Assembly: GCF_900120335.1 (NCBI RefSeq)
Contig: NZ_LT635477.1
Location: 1,488,001 to 1,552,000 of the forward strand
Direction: 5' to 3'
Length of the DNA: 64,000 nt
DNA from: Helicobacter pylori
GTDB lineage: Bacteria; Campylobacterota; Campylobacteria; Campylobacterales; Helicobacteraceae
Numbering within the stretch: position 1 is the first letter of the stretch; every line of letters starts with the position of its first letter. The position numbers and the translations under genes are program-made. Under the pieces are notes generated by a model, which saw only the letters and a program-made list of their open reading frames with translations, ran no database searches and was not told the DNA's origin. Below, piece after piece: positions 26,816 to 36,488 of this stretch.

Positions 26816-28351
26816 TTAAAAAAGCCCCTTAAGCCCTTTTTCAAGCTTTTCTTTGAGCTTATCATCTTTAAATAAATGATCTAAACCTTTTTTAAGGGTG
26901 TCGTTTTTCAAGATTTCTTTCAAGCCTTGTTGCAGGTTTTGCTGAATGGTTTTTTCGTTTAAAATGAGGGAAAATTTTGGCTGGTGCATGTTGCCTTGAA
27001 GTTTCATTTTAAAAATGAATTTTAAGATTTCCGCATCCATGAGCATGTCCATTTGTTTGGTGTTTAAATCCAACAAGCCGTTATGGATTTTCAATTGGGT
27101 TTTGGGGCTTTTTAAACTCAAATCAGAGAGCAGGCGTTGCTGGTTGATTTGGCTTACCAGATTGGCATCGTGATAAATTTCTTTAGTAATATCAAAACGA
27201 GAAATGGAATAAAGGAAATCGCTGAATGCATTTTTGAGGAATCTTGCGTTTTTGAGATTGGCTTTCAACACGCCTTGCTTAGAGATAAGGTCATAATCCA
27301 AGTTAGCGTCTGCAATGGATTGGAAAAATTTAGGGTAATGGAATAAGTCTAGGGCTTTTAAAGTGGAAATATTGGAAAAACGGGCTTTCAAATCTTTATT
27401 TAAAAGCGTGAAATCCAACGCGCCGTCTAGTAAATTTGAATGGCCATTGACTTTTAAGAGTTTGGGGCTTTGCTCTATATCGCCTTTTAAAGTCAAGCTC
27501 CCTTTTAAGGGGTGGTTGATCATGTTTTGGAGTTTGGCTAGGTTGGATATTTCTAAAGTGTAGGGGGCGTTGAGTTTTAAAACAGAGAAAAGATATTCGC
27601 TTTTTAGGGCTGTGAAATTAACTAAAGGGCTAGTTAGGGTGGTATCGCTGATGGCTTTGTTTTCTTTAAAATCGCTTGAGTGCGAGAGGTTGAAGATAAG
27701 CGTGTCTTTAAGGTTTAAATGAAAGATTTGATTGATTAGGGCGTTATTGATTAAAGCGTCATTAGCTGTTAGAGTCAAATGCCCTTCTAAGGGCTTTAGA
27801 GAGTTAAAATCCGCTTGTAAGGATACTTTTGCGTTCGCATAAGCGGGGCGATTGATTAAATAAAGCAAATCTTCTAAATTGGCGTCTTTTGCGTTCAAAC
27901 TTAAGTGAGAAAGTTTGAAATCATCTAAAAGGGCGTTATAGGCAGTGTGGGATTGAGCCGCATTAGAGACGCCTTGAATCACAAGGGCTTTTCTATGCCC
28001 TTTAATGTTCCCAGAAGTAACAATAGCCCCCCTTAAAGGGTAGGGTATCAAATCCTTGAAAGAGCGTAAATTTTTAATATCTATATAGTAATCCAAATTT
28101 ACGCTTTGCTTTAAAAGTGAAAAATCCCCCTTAAGAATGAGCGTGGAATCGTCGTTGGCTTGAGCTTTGAAATCCAAAGAGTTGAATCCCAATTTAAAGG
28201 TTTTAACGCTCAAATAACGCTCGTTCGGGTTGATTTTTTTCTCTATATACGAAGCGATGATTTTATTCCCCCATTCTGTAAAAAGGATAAGATAGGTTGT
28301 TAAAAGGCCGATTAAAAGAAGCGCAAGTAGGGTATAAAGAAATTTTTTCAT
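26816..28351 (-). CDS. AsmA-like envelope protein
   Basis: A 511-residue protein with one N-terminal membrane anchor (LLALLLIGLLTTYLILF) and a long periplasmic body of repeated beta-strand segments, such as LILKGDFSLLKQSVNLDYYI and LTLKGDIEQSPKLLKVNG. That pattern is typical of AsmA/TamB/DUF748-type proteins that bridge the inner and outer membranes and move phospholipid. The C-terminus has LQGNMHQPKFSLILNEK, then an amphipathic tail. Corresponds to HP0358. The family call is by pattern only. Confidence 0.65.
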   Translation of the reverse strand: MKKFLYTLLALLLIGLLTTYLILFTEWGNKIIASYIEKKINPNERYLSVKTFKLGFNSLDFKAQANDDSTLILKGDFSLLKQSVNLDYYIDIKNLRSFKDLIPYPLRGAIVTSGNIKGHRKALVIQGVSNAAQSHTAYNALLDDFKLSHLSLNAKDANLEDLLYLINRPAYANAKVSLQADFNSLKPLEGHLTLTANDALINNALINQIFHLNLKDTLIFNLSHSSDFKENKAISDTTLTSPLVNFTALKSEYLFSVLKLNAPYTLEISNLAKLQNMINHPLKGSLTLKGDIEQSPKLLKVNGHSNLLDGALDFTLLNKDLKARFSNISTLKALDLFHYPKFFQSIADANLDYDLISKQGVLKANLKNARFLKNAFSDFLYSISRFDITKEIYHDANLVSQINQQRLLSDLSLKSPKTQLKIHNGLLDLNTKQMDMLMDAEILKFIFKMKLQGNMHQPKFSLILNEKTIQQNLQQGLKEILKNDTLKKGLDHLFKDDKLKEKLEKGLKGLF

Positions 28352-28457
28352 GTTTGTTTGTCCTTGAAATAAATTGAATGGAATATATTAGCTTGTTTTG
28401 TCATGGTTTCTAATATTTTTTATAAAGCCTTAACGGAAGGTTTGAATTGAGATAATA

Positions 28458-28809
28458 AAAAATTGAGCGCTCAAAACCCCAATTTTTCCAACAACACGCT
28501 TAAAATTATTGAAAGACTCAATAGTGGCGTAAAGCTTAGCAGTAGGCGATTTAGGTAACGGAAACAAGAATTTTTATAGCGGTAGGAATTTGACAGATTT
28601 TAGAGATGCTAGGCCACTACCTAGCACTCTTATTTAAAGAGATACTATCTCAAAAAGATTTAACAAGTCAAGAGGTTTTATTAAAAAGAACAGAAAATTT
28701 AAACGAATTGACCAAAGAGCCTACACATTTAAGCCCCCTAGAGCAAGCCAACGCCAAAAAGCTTGCGAAATTACAAAGCGAACAACTACAAAGCGAACAA
28801 GATTTTTAA
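28458..28809 (+). pseudogene. Second, heavily degraded copy of the polyvalent-protein gene
   Basis: Several blocks match the gene at 1121-3604 in order. Near 28465-28530, LSAQNPNFSNNTLKIIERL matches LSAKNAKFSNNTLKIIEEL. A middle block reads GNKNFYSGRNLTDFRDAR. At 28672-28809, VLLKRTENLNELTKEPTHLS and PLEQANAKKLAKLQSEQ match DLLKRTENSNETTPKPTNLS and PLEQANAEKLAKLESE. Stops and deletions separate the blocks; only a 67-codon piece remains open (28606-28809, possibly annotated as HP0359). It sits just before the tRNA-Ile/Ala pair. Confidence 0.75.
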
Positions 28810-28978
28810 AATATACAAGGCAAACAAAAATCTAAAAAACTCAATCCAACTTGATCTTTGAATTTTAATTAAAAAGACTTGCGGTGTTAAAAAGGATAAT
28901 CTAATCGCTCAAGAATTTCCTAAACAAACATGATTAACACGATGATGAAAAGAGTTGTATCAAAAAAGAGAAATACAA

Positions 28979-29054
28979 TGGTGGAGAATAGCGGGATCGA
29001 ACCGCTGACCTCCTGCGTGCAAAGCAGGCGCTCTCCCAGCTGAGCTAATTCCCC
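28979..29054 (-). tRNA. tRNA-Ala(TGC)
   Basis: On the minus strand a complete 76-base cloverleaf: acceptor GGGGAAT pairing with ATTCTCC (one G-T), D-arm AGCTCAGCTGGGAGAGC, anticodon loop CTTTGCACG with TGC, T-arm with GGTTCGATCC, and an encoded CCA. It follows tRNA-Ile by 17 bases. Confidence 0.96.
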
Positions 29055-29071
29055 AAAGGTTGTAAAAGAAA

Positions 29072-29148
<77 letters not shown>

Positions 29149-29224
29149 TTTAAAGTCAATAAAGATGAAATTATAAATTAAATTTTCTTAAGAAATCCTT
29201 AAATGATGGATGGGATTAAAATGT

Positions 29225-29230
29225 TATAAT
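29225..29230 (+). promoter_or_regulatory. galE promoter, extended -10
   Basis: ATGTTATAATAG contains TGnTATAAT-type extended -10, 32 bases before the galE ATG. Confidence 0.7.
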
Positions 29231-29262
29231 AGCTGTTATTTTTTCATCTTAAAAGGGGTTTT

Positions 29263-30297
29263 ATGGCGTTATTATTCACAGGGGCGTGCGGGTATATAGG
29301 CTCACATACCGCAAGGGCGTTTTTAGAAAAAACCAAAGAAAACATCATTATTATAGATGACTTAAGCACCGGTTTTTTAGAGCATATCAAAGCGTTAGAG
29401 CGTTACTACCCTAATAGGGTTGCGTTTATTCAAGCGAATTTGAATGAAACCCACAAATTAGACGCCTTTTTGAATAAGCAACAGCTAAAAGATCCTATTG
29501 AAGCTGTCTTGCATTTTGGGGCTAAAATCTCAGTAGAAGAATCCATGCGCTTGCCTTTAGAATACTACACTAACAACACGCTTAACACTTTAGAGCTTGT
29601 CAAACTTTGCTTAAAACATGCAATCAAGCGTTTTATTTTTTCTTCCACGGCCGTGGTTTATGGCGAGTCTGGTTCAAGCTTGAATGAAGAAAGCCCCTTA
29701 AACCCCATTAATCCTTATGGAGCGTCTAAAATGATGAGCGAAAGGATTTTGTTAGACGCTTCTAAAGTAGCGGATTTCAATTGCGTTATTTTGCGCTATT
29801 TCAATGTGGCTGGGGCATGCATGCACAATGATTATACCACCCCCTACACTTTAGGACAGCGCACGCTCAACGCCACGCATTTGATCAAAATCGCATGCGA
29901 ATGCGCGGTGGGTAAAAGGAAAAAAATGGGGATTTTTGGCACTAATTACCCCACGAGAGACGGCACTTGCATTAGGGATTATATCCATGTAGATGATTTG
30001 GCTAACGCGCATTTAGCGAGCTATCACACTCTTTTAGAAAAAAATAAGAGCGAGATCTATAATGTCGGCTACAATCAAGGCCATAGCGTGAAAGAAGTGA
30101 TAGAAAAGGTTAAAGAAATCTCAAATAAGGATTTTTTAGTGGAAATTTTAGACAAACGACAGGGCGATCCAGCAAGCCTTATTGCCAATAATTCTAAAAT
30201 CCTACAAAACACCCCTTTCAAACCCCTTTATAACAACCTAGATACGATTATCAAAAGCGCTCTAGATTGGGAAGAACACCTTTTAAGATTTCAATAA
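29263..30297 (+). CDS. galE: UDP-glucose 4-epimerase
   Basis: Interconverts UDP-glucose and UDP-galactose, supplying galactose for lipopolysaccharide and Lewis antigens. The 344-residue extended SDR shows FTGACGYIGSHTARAF, the catalytic YGASK in NPINPYGASKMMSERI, and TRDGTCIRDYIHVDDLANAH, which is diagnostic of GalE. AAAGGGG precedes the ATG. It ends with a 7-base overlap with the convergent truA gene. Confidence 0.96.
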   Translation: MALLFTGACGYIGSHTARAFLEKTKENIIIIDDLSTGFLEHIKALERYYPNRVAFIQANLNETHKLDAFLNKQQLKDPIEAVLHFGAKISVEESMRLPLEYYTNNTLNTLELVKLCLKHAIKRFIFSSTAVVYGESGSSLNEESPLNPINPYGASKMMSERILLDASKVADFNCVILRYFNVAGACMHNDYTTPYTLGQRTLNATHLIKIACECAVGKRKKMGIFGTNYPTRDGTCIRDYIHVDDLANAHLASYHTLLEKNKSEIYNVGYNQGHSVKEVIEKVKEISNKDFLVEILDKRQGDPASLIANNSKILQNTPFKPLYNNLDTIIKSALDWEEHLLRFQ

Positions 30298-31019
30298 TAC
30301 ACCCTGTGCAAATACAAGCCATTAGCCATTATGGGCGTTCTTATGGTGGCTTTAATGTTATGGATTTGCGCTTGAATTTCAGCGAGTGCGATTTTTTCTA
30401 AGGAATATTGAACGCATGCTTGAATGATCAAACGCACGCTGGAGCGTAAAAACGCATCGCCAATGATTTTAAACACCACGCACTCATGCCCCATGATAAA
30501 GGTTTTATAAGCCAAAGCGTTAAAAATGATGCGATTAGGATTGGTTGCAGCGCCGCCTTCTTTTTTAAACATGGAAAAATCATGCTTACCTATAAATTGC
30601 TTTAAAGCGGTGTTTAATGAATCTAGTGAGCCATAATCCCCACAAGCGATATAGGGCGCTAAAAAAGGCGTTTTTAAATTCTTCGTCAAAAGGTAACGAT
30701 ACGCTCTTTTTTGAGCGTCAAAACGCGCATGGAAGTTTTTTTCTTCTAGTTTTTTTAAGACAATATGCGGGGCGAGTTTGGGGGCTAGATAATGAAATAA
30801 TTTAGCGGCATTCCAGTGTTTTGGAGCGTGAAAAGACAACACTTGATTGTTTGCATGCACGCCTTTATCCGTGCGCCCAGCCGCAACCACAACGCTTTTA
30901 ATCCCTAGCACGTTTAAAGCGCTCTCTATTTTATCCTGAACGCCGAGTTTGTTAGGCTGTTTGGCATAGCCTAGAAAATACGCCCCATCATAAGCGATAG
31001 TAGCCTTAAAACAACGCAT
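30291..31019 (-). CDS. truA: tRNA pseudouridine synthase A
   Basis: Forms pseudouridine at positions 38-40 of tRNA anticodon stems. The catalytic aspartate is in AAGRTDKGVHANNQV, preceded by the family opening ATIAYDGAYFLGYAKQPN. C-terminal FLRSSVRLIIQACV and the closing ANGLYLHRVYY agree with TruA. At 242 residues it is normal length. The start abuts the stop of the LptF/G-type permease, so both are likely in one transcript. Confidence 0.95.
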   Translation of the reverse strand: MRCFKATIAYDGAYFLGYAKQPNKLGVQDKIESALNVLGIKSVVVAAGRTDKGVHANNQVLSFHAPKHWNAAKLFHYLAPKLAPHIVLKKLEEKNFHARFDAQKRAYRYLLTKNLKTPFLAPYIACGDYGSLDSLNTALKQFIGKHDFSMFKKEGGAATNPNRIIFNALAYKTFIMGHECVVFKIIGDAFLRSSVRLIIQACVQYSLEKIALAEIQAQIHNIKATIRTPIMANGLYLHRVYY

Positions 31020-32057
31020 TTAATAACGCTTTAAAATGAATTTTCTAAACAACAAATAAGAGGCAAACGCCCAAATAAAGGGGAAGAAAAAGGTCATCAA
31101 AAACAAATCCGTAGAAATCACATGCACCATTAAAAAATAAACCCCAACCGCTCCAAGGACATAAAAATAACTCCAATTCGTTTTGAATCGCGGGTTGGCG
31201 ATGCCAAATAAGGGGATTAAAAACACGCTCGCTAAAGGGAATAAGGAAACTAAAATCGCTTGAGAAAAACGCCGTTTTTGATTTTTATTAGCGTTTTTAC
31301 CAAAAGCCCTTTTCCAATAGCCCAAATAATCCGTGCCTTGCAAATAAGCCGCATCATTAGAATTGAAAGACTTGAGCTTGTTGCGTAAATGCAATTCTTC
31401 AAAATCAACCTTACGCATTTTATCGCCTTGAGTGAAATACGCATGCCCGTTATACAAATTCAATTCAAACACGCCGTTTTGATTGTTGATATTGCCTTTT
31501 TGAGCTAGAATAAAGCTTTCTTGAGAGAGGCTTTTATTAGAAAAAAGCACCAAATTATCATAGGAATTGTTCTCAGCCTTATCCACATACACGAGCCAAT
31601 CGCCTAATTTTTGCCCGAATTCACCCGCTCTGATGTTAATGTCAATCTTGTCCTTTTTTTGACGCAAAAACCCGTAATAAGCGCTCTTAGAAGTGGGGAT
31701 TAAAATGAGGGAAAACGCTAATAAAATCGCGCTCACTAACAAACTTAAAGGCACAAACGCTTTAGTCATTTTTTTAGGCGAAACCCCTAAAGAGAAAAAC
31801 ACCAACAATTCATGGTCATAGCTAAGTCTTGAAAGCCCTAAAGCGCAAGCCGCAAAAAAAGTGATCGGCAAAATAAAAAAAATGGTTCCTGGCAAGGAAT
31901 ACAAAAAGAGTTGCACCAGATCCAAAAAGCTCACTTTAATCACGAGCGTTACGCTTGCAATACTGATTAATAGCACAATGGAAGAGATAAAAAACAGCAC
32001 TAAAAAGAAGGAGAAAAAGACCTGCGAAACCGCCATGAAAAGATAGTGTTTAACCAT
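31020..32057 (-). CDS. LptF/LptG-family lipopolysaccharide export permease
   Basis: A 345-residue inner membrane protein of the YjgP/YjgQ family (HP0362). There are three N-terminal membrane helices (SQVFFSFFLVLFFISSIVLL onward), a periplasmic beta-jellyroll of about residues 130-240 (GEFGQKLGDWLVYVDKAEN), and three C-terminal helices. With LptB it forms the ABC transporter that extracts lipopolysaccharide. The sequence does not tell me whether it is LptF or LptG. It lies between pcm and truA in a leftward gene run. Confidence 0.85.
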   Translation of the reverse strand: MVKHYLFMAVSQVFFSFFLVLFFISSIVLLISIASVTLVIKVSFLDLVQLFLYSLPGTIFFILPITFFAACALGLSRLSYDHELLVFFSLGVSPKKMTKAFVPLSLLVSAILLAFSLILIPTSKSAYYGFLRQKKDKIDINIRAGEFGQKLGDWLVYVDKAENNSYDNLVLFSNKSLSQESFILAQKGNINNQNGVFELNLYNGHAYFTQGDKMRKVDFEELHLRNKLKSFNSNDAAYLQGTDYLGYWKRAFGKNANKNQKRRFSQAILVSLFPLASVFLIPLFGIANPRFKTNWSYFYVLGAVGVYFLMVHVISTDLFLMTFFFPFIWAFASYLLFRKFILKRY

Positions 32058-32078
32058 GCTTTAATCTTTTTTCACTCT

Positions 32079-32708
32079 TTATTGCACCCCATCTACAACA
32101 GGCACAAACAAGCATTTTTCTAACACTTTTTGGACGCGCAAGGCGTTATTTTGTTTCACAAATCGTTTGATCACTTGCTCGTTGTTTTCTTGAATGGGCG
32201 CAACTAATATCCCGCCTTCTTCAAGCTGATCAATAAGCGCTTGGGGGATATTTTTAGCGCAAGCAGAGAATAAAATCCTATCATAGGGGGCGTATCGCTC
32301 CCAGCCCTTATTCCCATCAGCGAATTTGACATGAACGTTGTCTAAACCGAGAGTTTTAAGGCGCAAACGCGCTTCTATATACAGGCTTTCAATCCTTTCA
32401 ATGCTGAAAACGCGCCTGAAAATTTGAGACAGCACCGCCGCTTGATAGCCGCTCCCGCAGCCAATTTCTAGCACGCTGTCCACATGATCGATTTCTAAAT
32501 ATTGCGTCATTTTGGCCACGGTTAGGGGCGAAGAAATGTATTGTTGTGCTTGCATAGAAAGCGCGTTTAAAGTGTAGGCAAAATGCTTGAAGGGGGCTGG
32601 CACAAAAACCTCCCTTTCAATGCTCTCCATAGCTTTTCTCACTTTGGGGTGTAAATTGAAACGCTTATGGATTTCTTCACACATCAAATGGTTTTTGATA
32701 CTATTCAA
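32079..32708 (-). CDS. pcm: Protein-L-isoaspartate O-methyltransferase
   Basis: Uses S-adenosylmethionine to start repair of isomerised aspartate residues in aged proteins. The 209-residue sequence shows [20 protein letters not shown] and the SAM site [19 protein letters not shown], with [20 protein letters not shown] downstream, all characteristic of PIMT. The start is 9 bases after the nrdB stop, suggesting a shared transcript. Confidence 0.94.
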   Translation of the reverse strand: MNSIKNHLMCEEIHKRFNLHPKVRKAMESIEREVFVPAPFKHFAYTLNALSMQAQQYISSPLTVAKMTQYLEIDHVDSVLEIGCGSGYQAAVLSQIFRRVFSIERIESLYIEARLRLKTLGLDNVHVKFADGNKGWERYAPYDRILFSACAKNIPQALIDQLEEGGILVAPIQENNEQVIKRFVKQNNALRVQKVLEKCLFVPVVDGVQ

Positions 32709-32717
32709 ACAAGCCCC

Positions 32718-33743
32718 TTAAAAATCATCAAAACTCACGCTCCCTTTGGCGTAATTGCTCACCCTAGCTTCAAAGAAATTGGAGCGTTGCTCATTGAAGC
32801 TTGAAAAGCTCTCTACCCATTTAATAGGGTGTTGGACGCCATAAACTTTAGCGATACCCACCTTACTCAAACGGCTATCCGCCAAAAACTGAATGTATTG
32901 CTCAATCAAGCTTGAAGTTAGCCCTAAAATCTTGCCTTGCGTGATATAATCCCCCCATGAGGCTTCAATTTCTACCGCTTTTTTAAACATCTCTATGACT
33001 TCATTAATCAATTGCGGCGTGAATAGATCCGCTCTTTCATTCCTTAAAGCGTTGATCATGTTTTGGAATAAAATCAAATGCGTTACCTCATCTCTTTGGA
33101 TAAAACGAATCATTTGCGCTGAGCCTAGCATTTTACCGCTCCTAGCCAGAGTGTAAAAATAACTAAACCCGCTATAAAAATAAATTCCCTCTAAAATTTG
33201 GTTAGCAAAAAGCGCTTTGAGAATGTTTTCTTCTGTGGGGTTTTTGGCTAATTCCATATACACCTGTGCGATATAATCGTTCTTGCTTTTTAATTGCATA
33301 TCGTTACGCCACATGTCATAAATTTCTTCAGTATTGGCGCTAATGCTTTCTACCATCACCGCATACGCATGGCTGTGTAGGGCTTCTTCATAAGCTTGAC
33401 GTACCAAACACAAATTGATCTCAGGACTGGTGATAAAGGGATTGATATTGTCAATCAAATTATTGGCTTGCAAGCTATCCATGAAAATGAGTTGCGCTAA
33501 GGCTCTGTCATAGCCGATCTTTTCTTCTGCGCTCAATTTCAAATAATCCCTTTTGTCATCGTTCATGCTCACTTCTTCAGCAAACCAGGTGTTAGCGAGC
33601 ATCGTTTTCCACAAATGATCCGCCCATTGATACTTGATCTTATTCAAATCAAACATGCTTGTAGGATTGCCCCCAAAAATCTTTCTTTCATTCACACTTT
33701 CTGTAGAATTAGGGTTATAAATCTTTTTGCGTGAAACTTCCAT
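32718..33743 (-). CDS. nrdB: Ribonucleotide reductase beta subunit (class Ia)
   Basis: Provides the tyrosyl-radical di-iron subunit that works with NrdA to make deoxyribonucleotides. In the 341 residues the iron ligands are visible as [15 protein letters not shown] (Glu, His) and [15 protein letters not shown] (Glu, His), with an N-terminal tryptophan/aspartate region ([20 protein letters not shown]). The C-terminal tail ends [12 protein letters not shown], the peptide that docks to NrdA. AAGGAACAG lies before the ATG. Confidence 0.96.
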   Translation of the reverse strand: MEVSRKKIYNPNSTESVNERKIFGGNPTSMFDLNKIKYQWADHLWKTMLANTWFAEEVSMNDDKRDYLKLSAEEKIGYDRALAQLIFMDSLQANNLIDNINPFITSPEINLCLVRQAYEEALHSHAYAVMVESISANTEEIYDMWRNDMQLKSKNDYIAQVYMELAKNPTEENILKALFANQILEGIYFYSGFSYFYTLARSGKMLGSAQMIRFIQRDEVTHLILFQNMINALRNERADLFTPQLINEVIEMFKKAVEIEASWGDYITQGKILGLTSSLIEQYIQFLADSRLSKVGIAKVYGVQHPIKWVESFSSFNEQRSNFFEARVSNYAKGSVSFDDF

Positions 33744-33936
33744 TCTGTTCCTTGTTTTCCTTAAAACTATCTGATATAGTCTCGTTAGAATACCTTAAAA
33801 GAATTTAAAACTCCCTAAAGCCAGAAAAAACTCCAAATTTTAAAAAACTTCAATTTTTCAGTATTTTTAAAGGATTAAACAGCTAAAATACTGCTTCTTT
33901 ATTTTTTACTCTTATGCATGCGATGGCGTGCGGTGT

Positions 33937-34021
33937 GCGGAAGTGGCGAAATTGGTAGACGCACTAGACTTAGGATCTAGCGCCGCAAGGCATGAAGGTT
34001 CGATTCCTTTCTTCCGCACCA
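33937..34021 (+). tRNA. tRNA-Leu(TAG)
   Basis: An 85-base class II tRNA: acceptor GCGGAAG / CTTCCGC, D-arm TGGCGAAATTGGTAGACGCA, anticodon loop CTTAGGA with TAG, a long variable arm (CGCCGCAAGGCA), T-arm GGTTCGATTCC, encoded CCA. Confidence 0.97.
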
Positions 34022-34129
34022 TTTCATCAACGAATGGGAAGCAAAAGATTAAACAAAACAATCTAACTCAGTTTGATTAAAAGGCATGCGGTGAATAAAA
34101 TTTTAGAGGAATGACTAAGATTTGAAGCC

Positions 34130-35266
34130 CTAAATGAAACCCATTCTATTAAAACCCTCAAAAGTTTTTAAAACGCCATGAGCGATGCTTTTCACGCTCT
34201 CTAAATCTAAATTCGCATGACAAGGCAAGGAAATTTCAGCGTTATAAAAATCCTCTGCGCTTTTTAATGGGGCTGTGTTGAAGAGCTGTTGATACAATTG
34301 GTACTGGTAAATGGGCTTGTAATGCACTTGAACTAAAATGCCAAGTTTGTGCAAACTTTCTAAAATGAGTTTTTTGCATGTAAAAAATTTTTGGCACATT
34401 AAAATAGGATAAAGGTGGTTAGAGCTTTGGTGTTTTAACAAGGGGTGTAGGGGGGTGAAATAAGGGTTATCTTTAAAAATCTCATCATAGGTTAGAGCGA
34501 TTTCTTCTCTTTTTTGCATTAAAAAGGGGGCTTTTTTAAGTTGGCTCAAACCCAAAGCGCTTTGGATTTCATTCAAGCGGAAGTTATGCCCTATGCTTTT
34601 GACTTCGCCTTCAAAAAAATCTTTTTTGAGCATGCCATGAGAGCGAAACGATTTCATTTTTTCATGCAATTCGCTATCGTTAGTAACGACCGCTCCCCCT
34701 TCAGCCGTGGTGATAGGCTTAATGGCATGGAAACTGAACACGCTCGCTAACGCAAAACCTCCTACTTTTTTGTTTTGATACTCGCTCCCTAGAGCATGCG
34801 AGCTGTCAGAAAGAAAACTCAAAGAATGCTTTTTGCAAAGCCTTTGAATGCTTTCTATTTCCACGCTTTTACCGGCATAATCCACGCTCACCATGGCTTT
34901 GGTTTTTTTAGTAATAAGCTTTTCTAGGGCCAATTCATCTATATTGCCATCGTTTTTAACTTCGGCAAATACGGGTTTATAACCGCTTTCTAAGAGCATG
35001 TTAGCCGTCGCTACAAAGCTTATAGGGGTGGTGATTATTTCATTACGATCAGCGTTAAAATCGCTAAAATTCCTATAGAGCGTTAAAAGGGCTGAAGTCG
35101 CGCTATTAAACACTAACGCATGCTTAACGCCCAAAAACTCGCATAAAGCTTCTTCAAATAAGAGAGAATATTTGCCCTGCGTGAGTTGTTTGGAATTTAA
35201 AACTTCTAAAACAGCCTTTTTATCTTCTTCGTCTAAACAAGGCTCGCTATAAGCAAACTTTTTCAA
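34130..35266 (-). CDS. pseC: UDP-4-amino-4,6-dideoxy-N-acetyl-beta-L-altrosamine transaminase
   Basis: PseC is the PLP-dependent aminotransferase of the pseudaminic acid pathway; pseudaminic acid decorates flagellins and is required for motility. The 378-residue sequence matches HP0366: VFNSATSALLTLY, PISFVATANMLLESG, the SDSSHALGSEY aspartate-serine region, and the PLP lysine in SFHAIKPITTAEGG. NFRLNEIQSALGLSQL is the DegT/DnrJ family signature. The C-terminus (FEGFNRMGFI) differs slightly from the form I remember, perhaps from strain variation. It overlaps the upstream gene by 4 bases. Confidence 0.94.
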   Translation of the reverse strand: MKKFAYSEPCLDEEDKKAVLEVLNSKQLTQGKYSLLFEEALCEFLGVKHALVFNSATSALLTLYRNFSDFNADRNEIITTPISFVATANMLLESGYKPVFAEVKNDGNIDELALEKLITKKTKAMVSVDYAGKSVEIESIQRLCKKHSLSFLSDSSHALGSEYQNKKVGGFALASVFSFHAIKPITTAEGGAVVTNDSELHEKMKSFRSHGMLKKDFFEGEVKSIGHNFRLNEIQSALGLSQLKKAPFLMQKREEIALTYDEIFKDNPYFTPLHPLLKHQSSNHLYPILMCQKFFTCKKLILESLHKLGILVQVHYKPIYQYQLYQQLFNTAPLKSAEDFYNAEISLPCHANLDLESVKSIAHGVLKTFEGFNRMGFI

Positions 35267-35865
35267 GCGAGCAAGTCTTGCAAGCGAGATGGGGTGATCT
35301 TGCTTGTGTCATGGACATCTTGGAATTTTTGAGCGTTCAATCTTGTTTTATCTAAGGTGTTGTATTCCTTGTTCAAATGATTCGTTTCAGCGAGCTGTTT
35401 TTTCCACTGGTGCAAAGAGTTTTGAATGCTTTCTTTTTCACTTTCTAATGATTTTGAAAATTTTTCCAAAGCCTTCGTGTCATCAATATCAATATTGCTA
35501 GGGAGTTTCAAACTATCGTTGCCTGATTTTTGGTTGAAAGAATCAATCGCTTTATCCAAACGGCTTTTAAAACGCTCAAAATCGCTTCGATCTTTTTCAT
35601 TGTTATGAGCGTAAGATTTAGAAATCCCTACCAATTCTTTAGCGTCTTTATCCATGCCTTTTAAGCTTTTAAGACGGCTTTCTAAATCCCCTATGGCTAG
35701 GTTATCCTGCTTGGCTTGTTTGGCTAATTTGATCTTTTCATCATTCTCTGAAAGATTTTGAATTTCCTTATTTTCTTCTTTTCTTGCGTGCGGACTAACC
35801 CTTTGACTATGGTAATCCCTCATCGTTAAAGGCGGGTTATAATGATTTGAAATCTTAGACATCCT
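35263..35865 (-). CDS. Helical protein of unknown function, coupled to pseC
   Basis: A 200-residue protein (HP0367 by position), almost wholly charged helix with long coiled-coil segments (LGNLAIGDLESRLKSL-like and KSLESEKESIQNSLHQWKKQ). It has no signal peptide or membrane segment. The ATG at 35865 is preceded by GGAGG at 5 bases, which decides against the longer ATG and TTG starts. Its stop overlaps the pseC ATG by 4 bases (ATGA-type), so the two are translated together. It may serve flagellar glycosylation, but no family is recognised. Confidence 0.7.
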   Translation of the reverse strand, partial: RMSKISNHYNPPLTMRDYHSQRVSPHARKEENKEIQNLSENDEKIKLAKQAKQDNLAIGDLESRLKSLKGMDKDAKELVGISKSYAHNNEKDRSDFERFKSRLDKAIDSFNQKSGNDSLKLPSNIDIDDTKALEKFSKSLESEKESIQNSLHQWKKQLAETNHLNKEYNTLDKTRLNAQKFQDVHDTSKITPSRLQDLLA

Positions 35866-35954
35866 ATCCTCCATTTCGTTTGATTTTCTTAAAGATAAGA
35901 CAAGCAAACTCTATTCCTAAAATATTTTGATCCACTCAATTCTATCTAAAAATA

Positions 35955-36488
35955 TTAATCTAACTCTAAAATCCTCTCTAACTCTTTGATGAGGTTTGCA
36001 ATTTCTTTCAGTTCTTTAAGATTGAGGGTGAGCTTATCATTGACTTGATTATCAGGATTGATTGGCACCAATTGCTTTTTAAACTCATTTTGTTTCATAC
36101 AATATTTTCTTTCTTTATGAATGTAATGGATTTCATCTTTTTTAAAAATTCTATAAAGCAATTGGTCTTCGCACACTCCTAAGCAAATCAAAAAATCATA
36201 GTTGTATCGTGGGTTTATACCATTGAATTGAAAAGTGTTGTTGGTTCTGCTTTTTGCGCTGTTTTGACCTCAAAAGACACACCGCTTTTTGTCATAATAT
36301 CGTATTCATCATGAATAATGCCATCATTGATCACTTCATCTATAGCGTTAAAACTCTTCGCCAATCTGCCCTATAGCGTTGGCTTCAAAATCTCTAATTT
36401 TTGAAAAAATAGCGTTGTAATCTTGCCCTAAATTCAATTCTTTATGTTTTTTTTCAATAATTTTTAAAAAAGTTTGTTCCAAATCCAT
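35955..36488 (-). pseudogene. Decayed type II restriction endonuclease, partner of the adjacent methyltransferase
   Basis: Reading leftwards, an ATG at 36488 overlaps the methyltransferase stop as TGATG. It runs MDLEQTFLKIIEKKHKELNL to IGQIGEEF and stops because of an extra T in the TTTT near 36349-36353. Restoring that frame gives HDEYDIMTKSGVSFEVKTAQ, a PD-(D/E)xK nuclease core (Asp, then EVK). A second, opposite shift of one missing base near 36236-36245 leads to FQFNGINPRYNYDFLICLGV and on to the stop at 35955. The reconstructed enzyme would be about 178 residues. Translational coupling to an adenine methyltransferase and the catalytic motif support restriction activity; specificity unknown. 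Confidence 0.72.

Noticed and set aside
36202-36488. Possible independent small genes between the methyltransferase and 36191
   Set aside because: The fragments make sense only when joined as one nuclease frame across two single-base shifts; no separate starts have ribosome sites.
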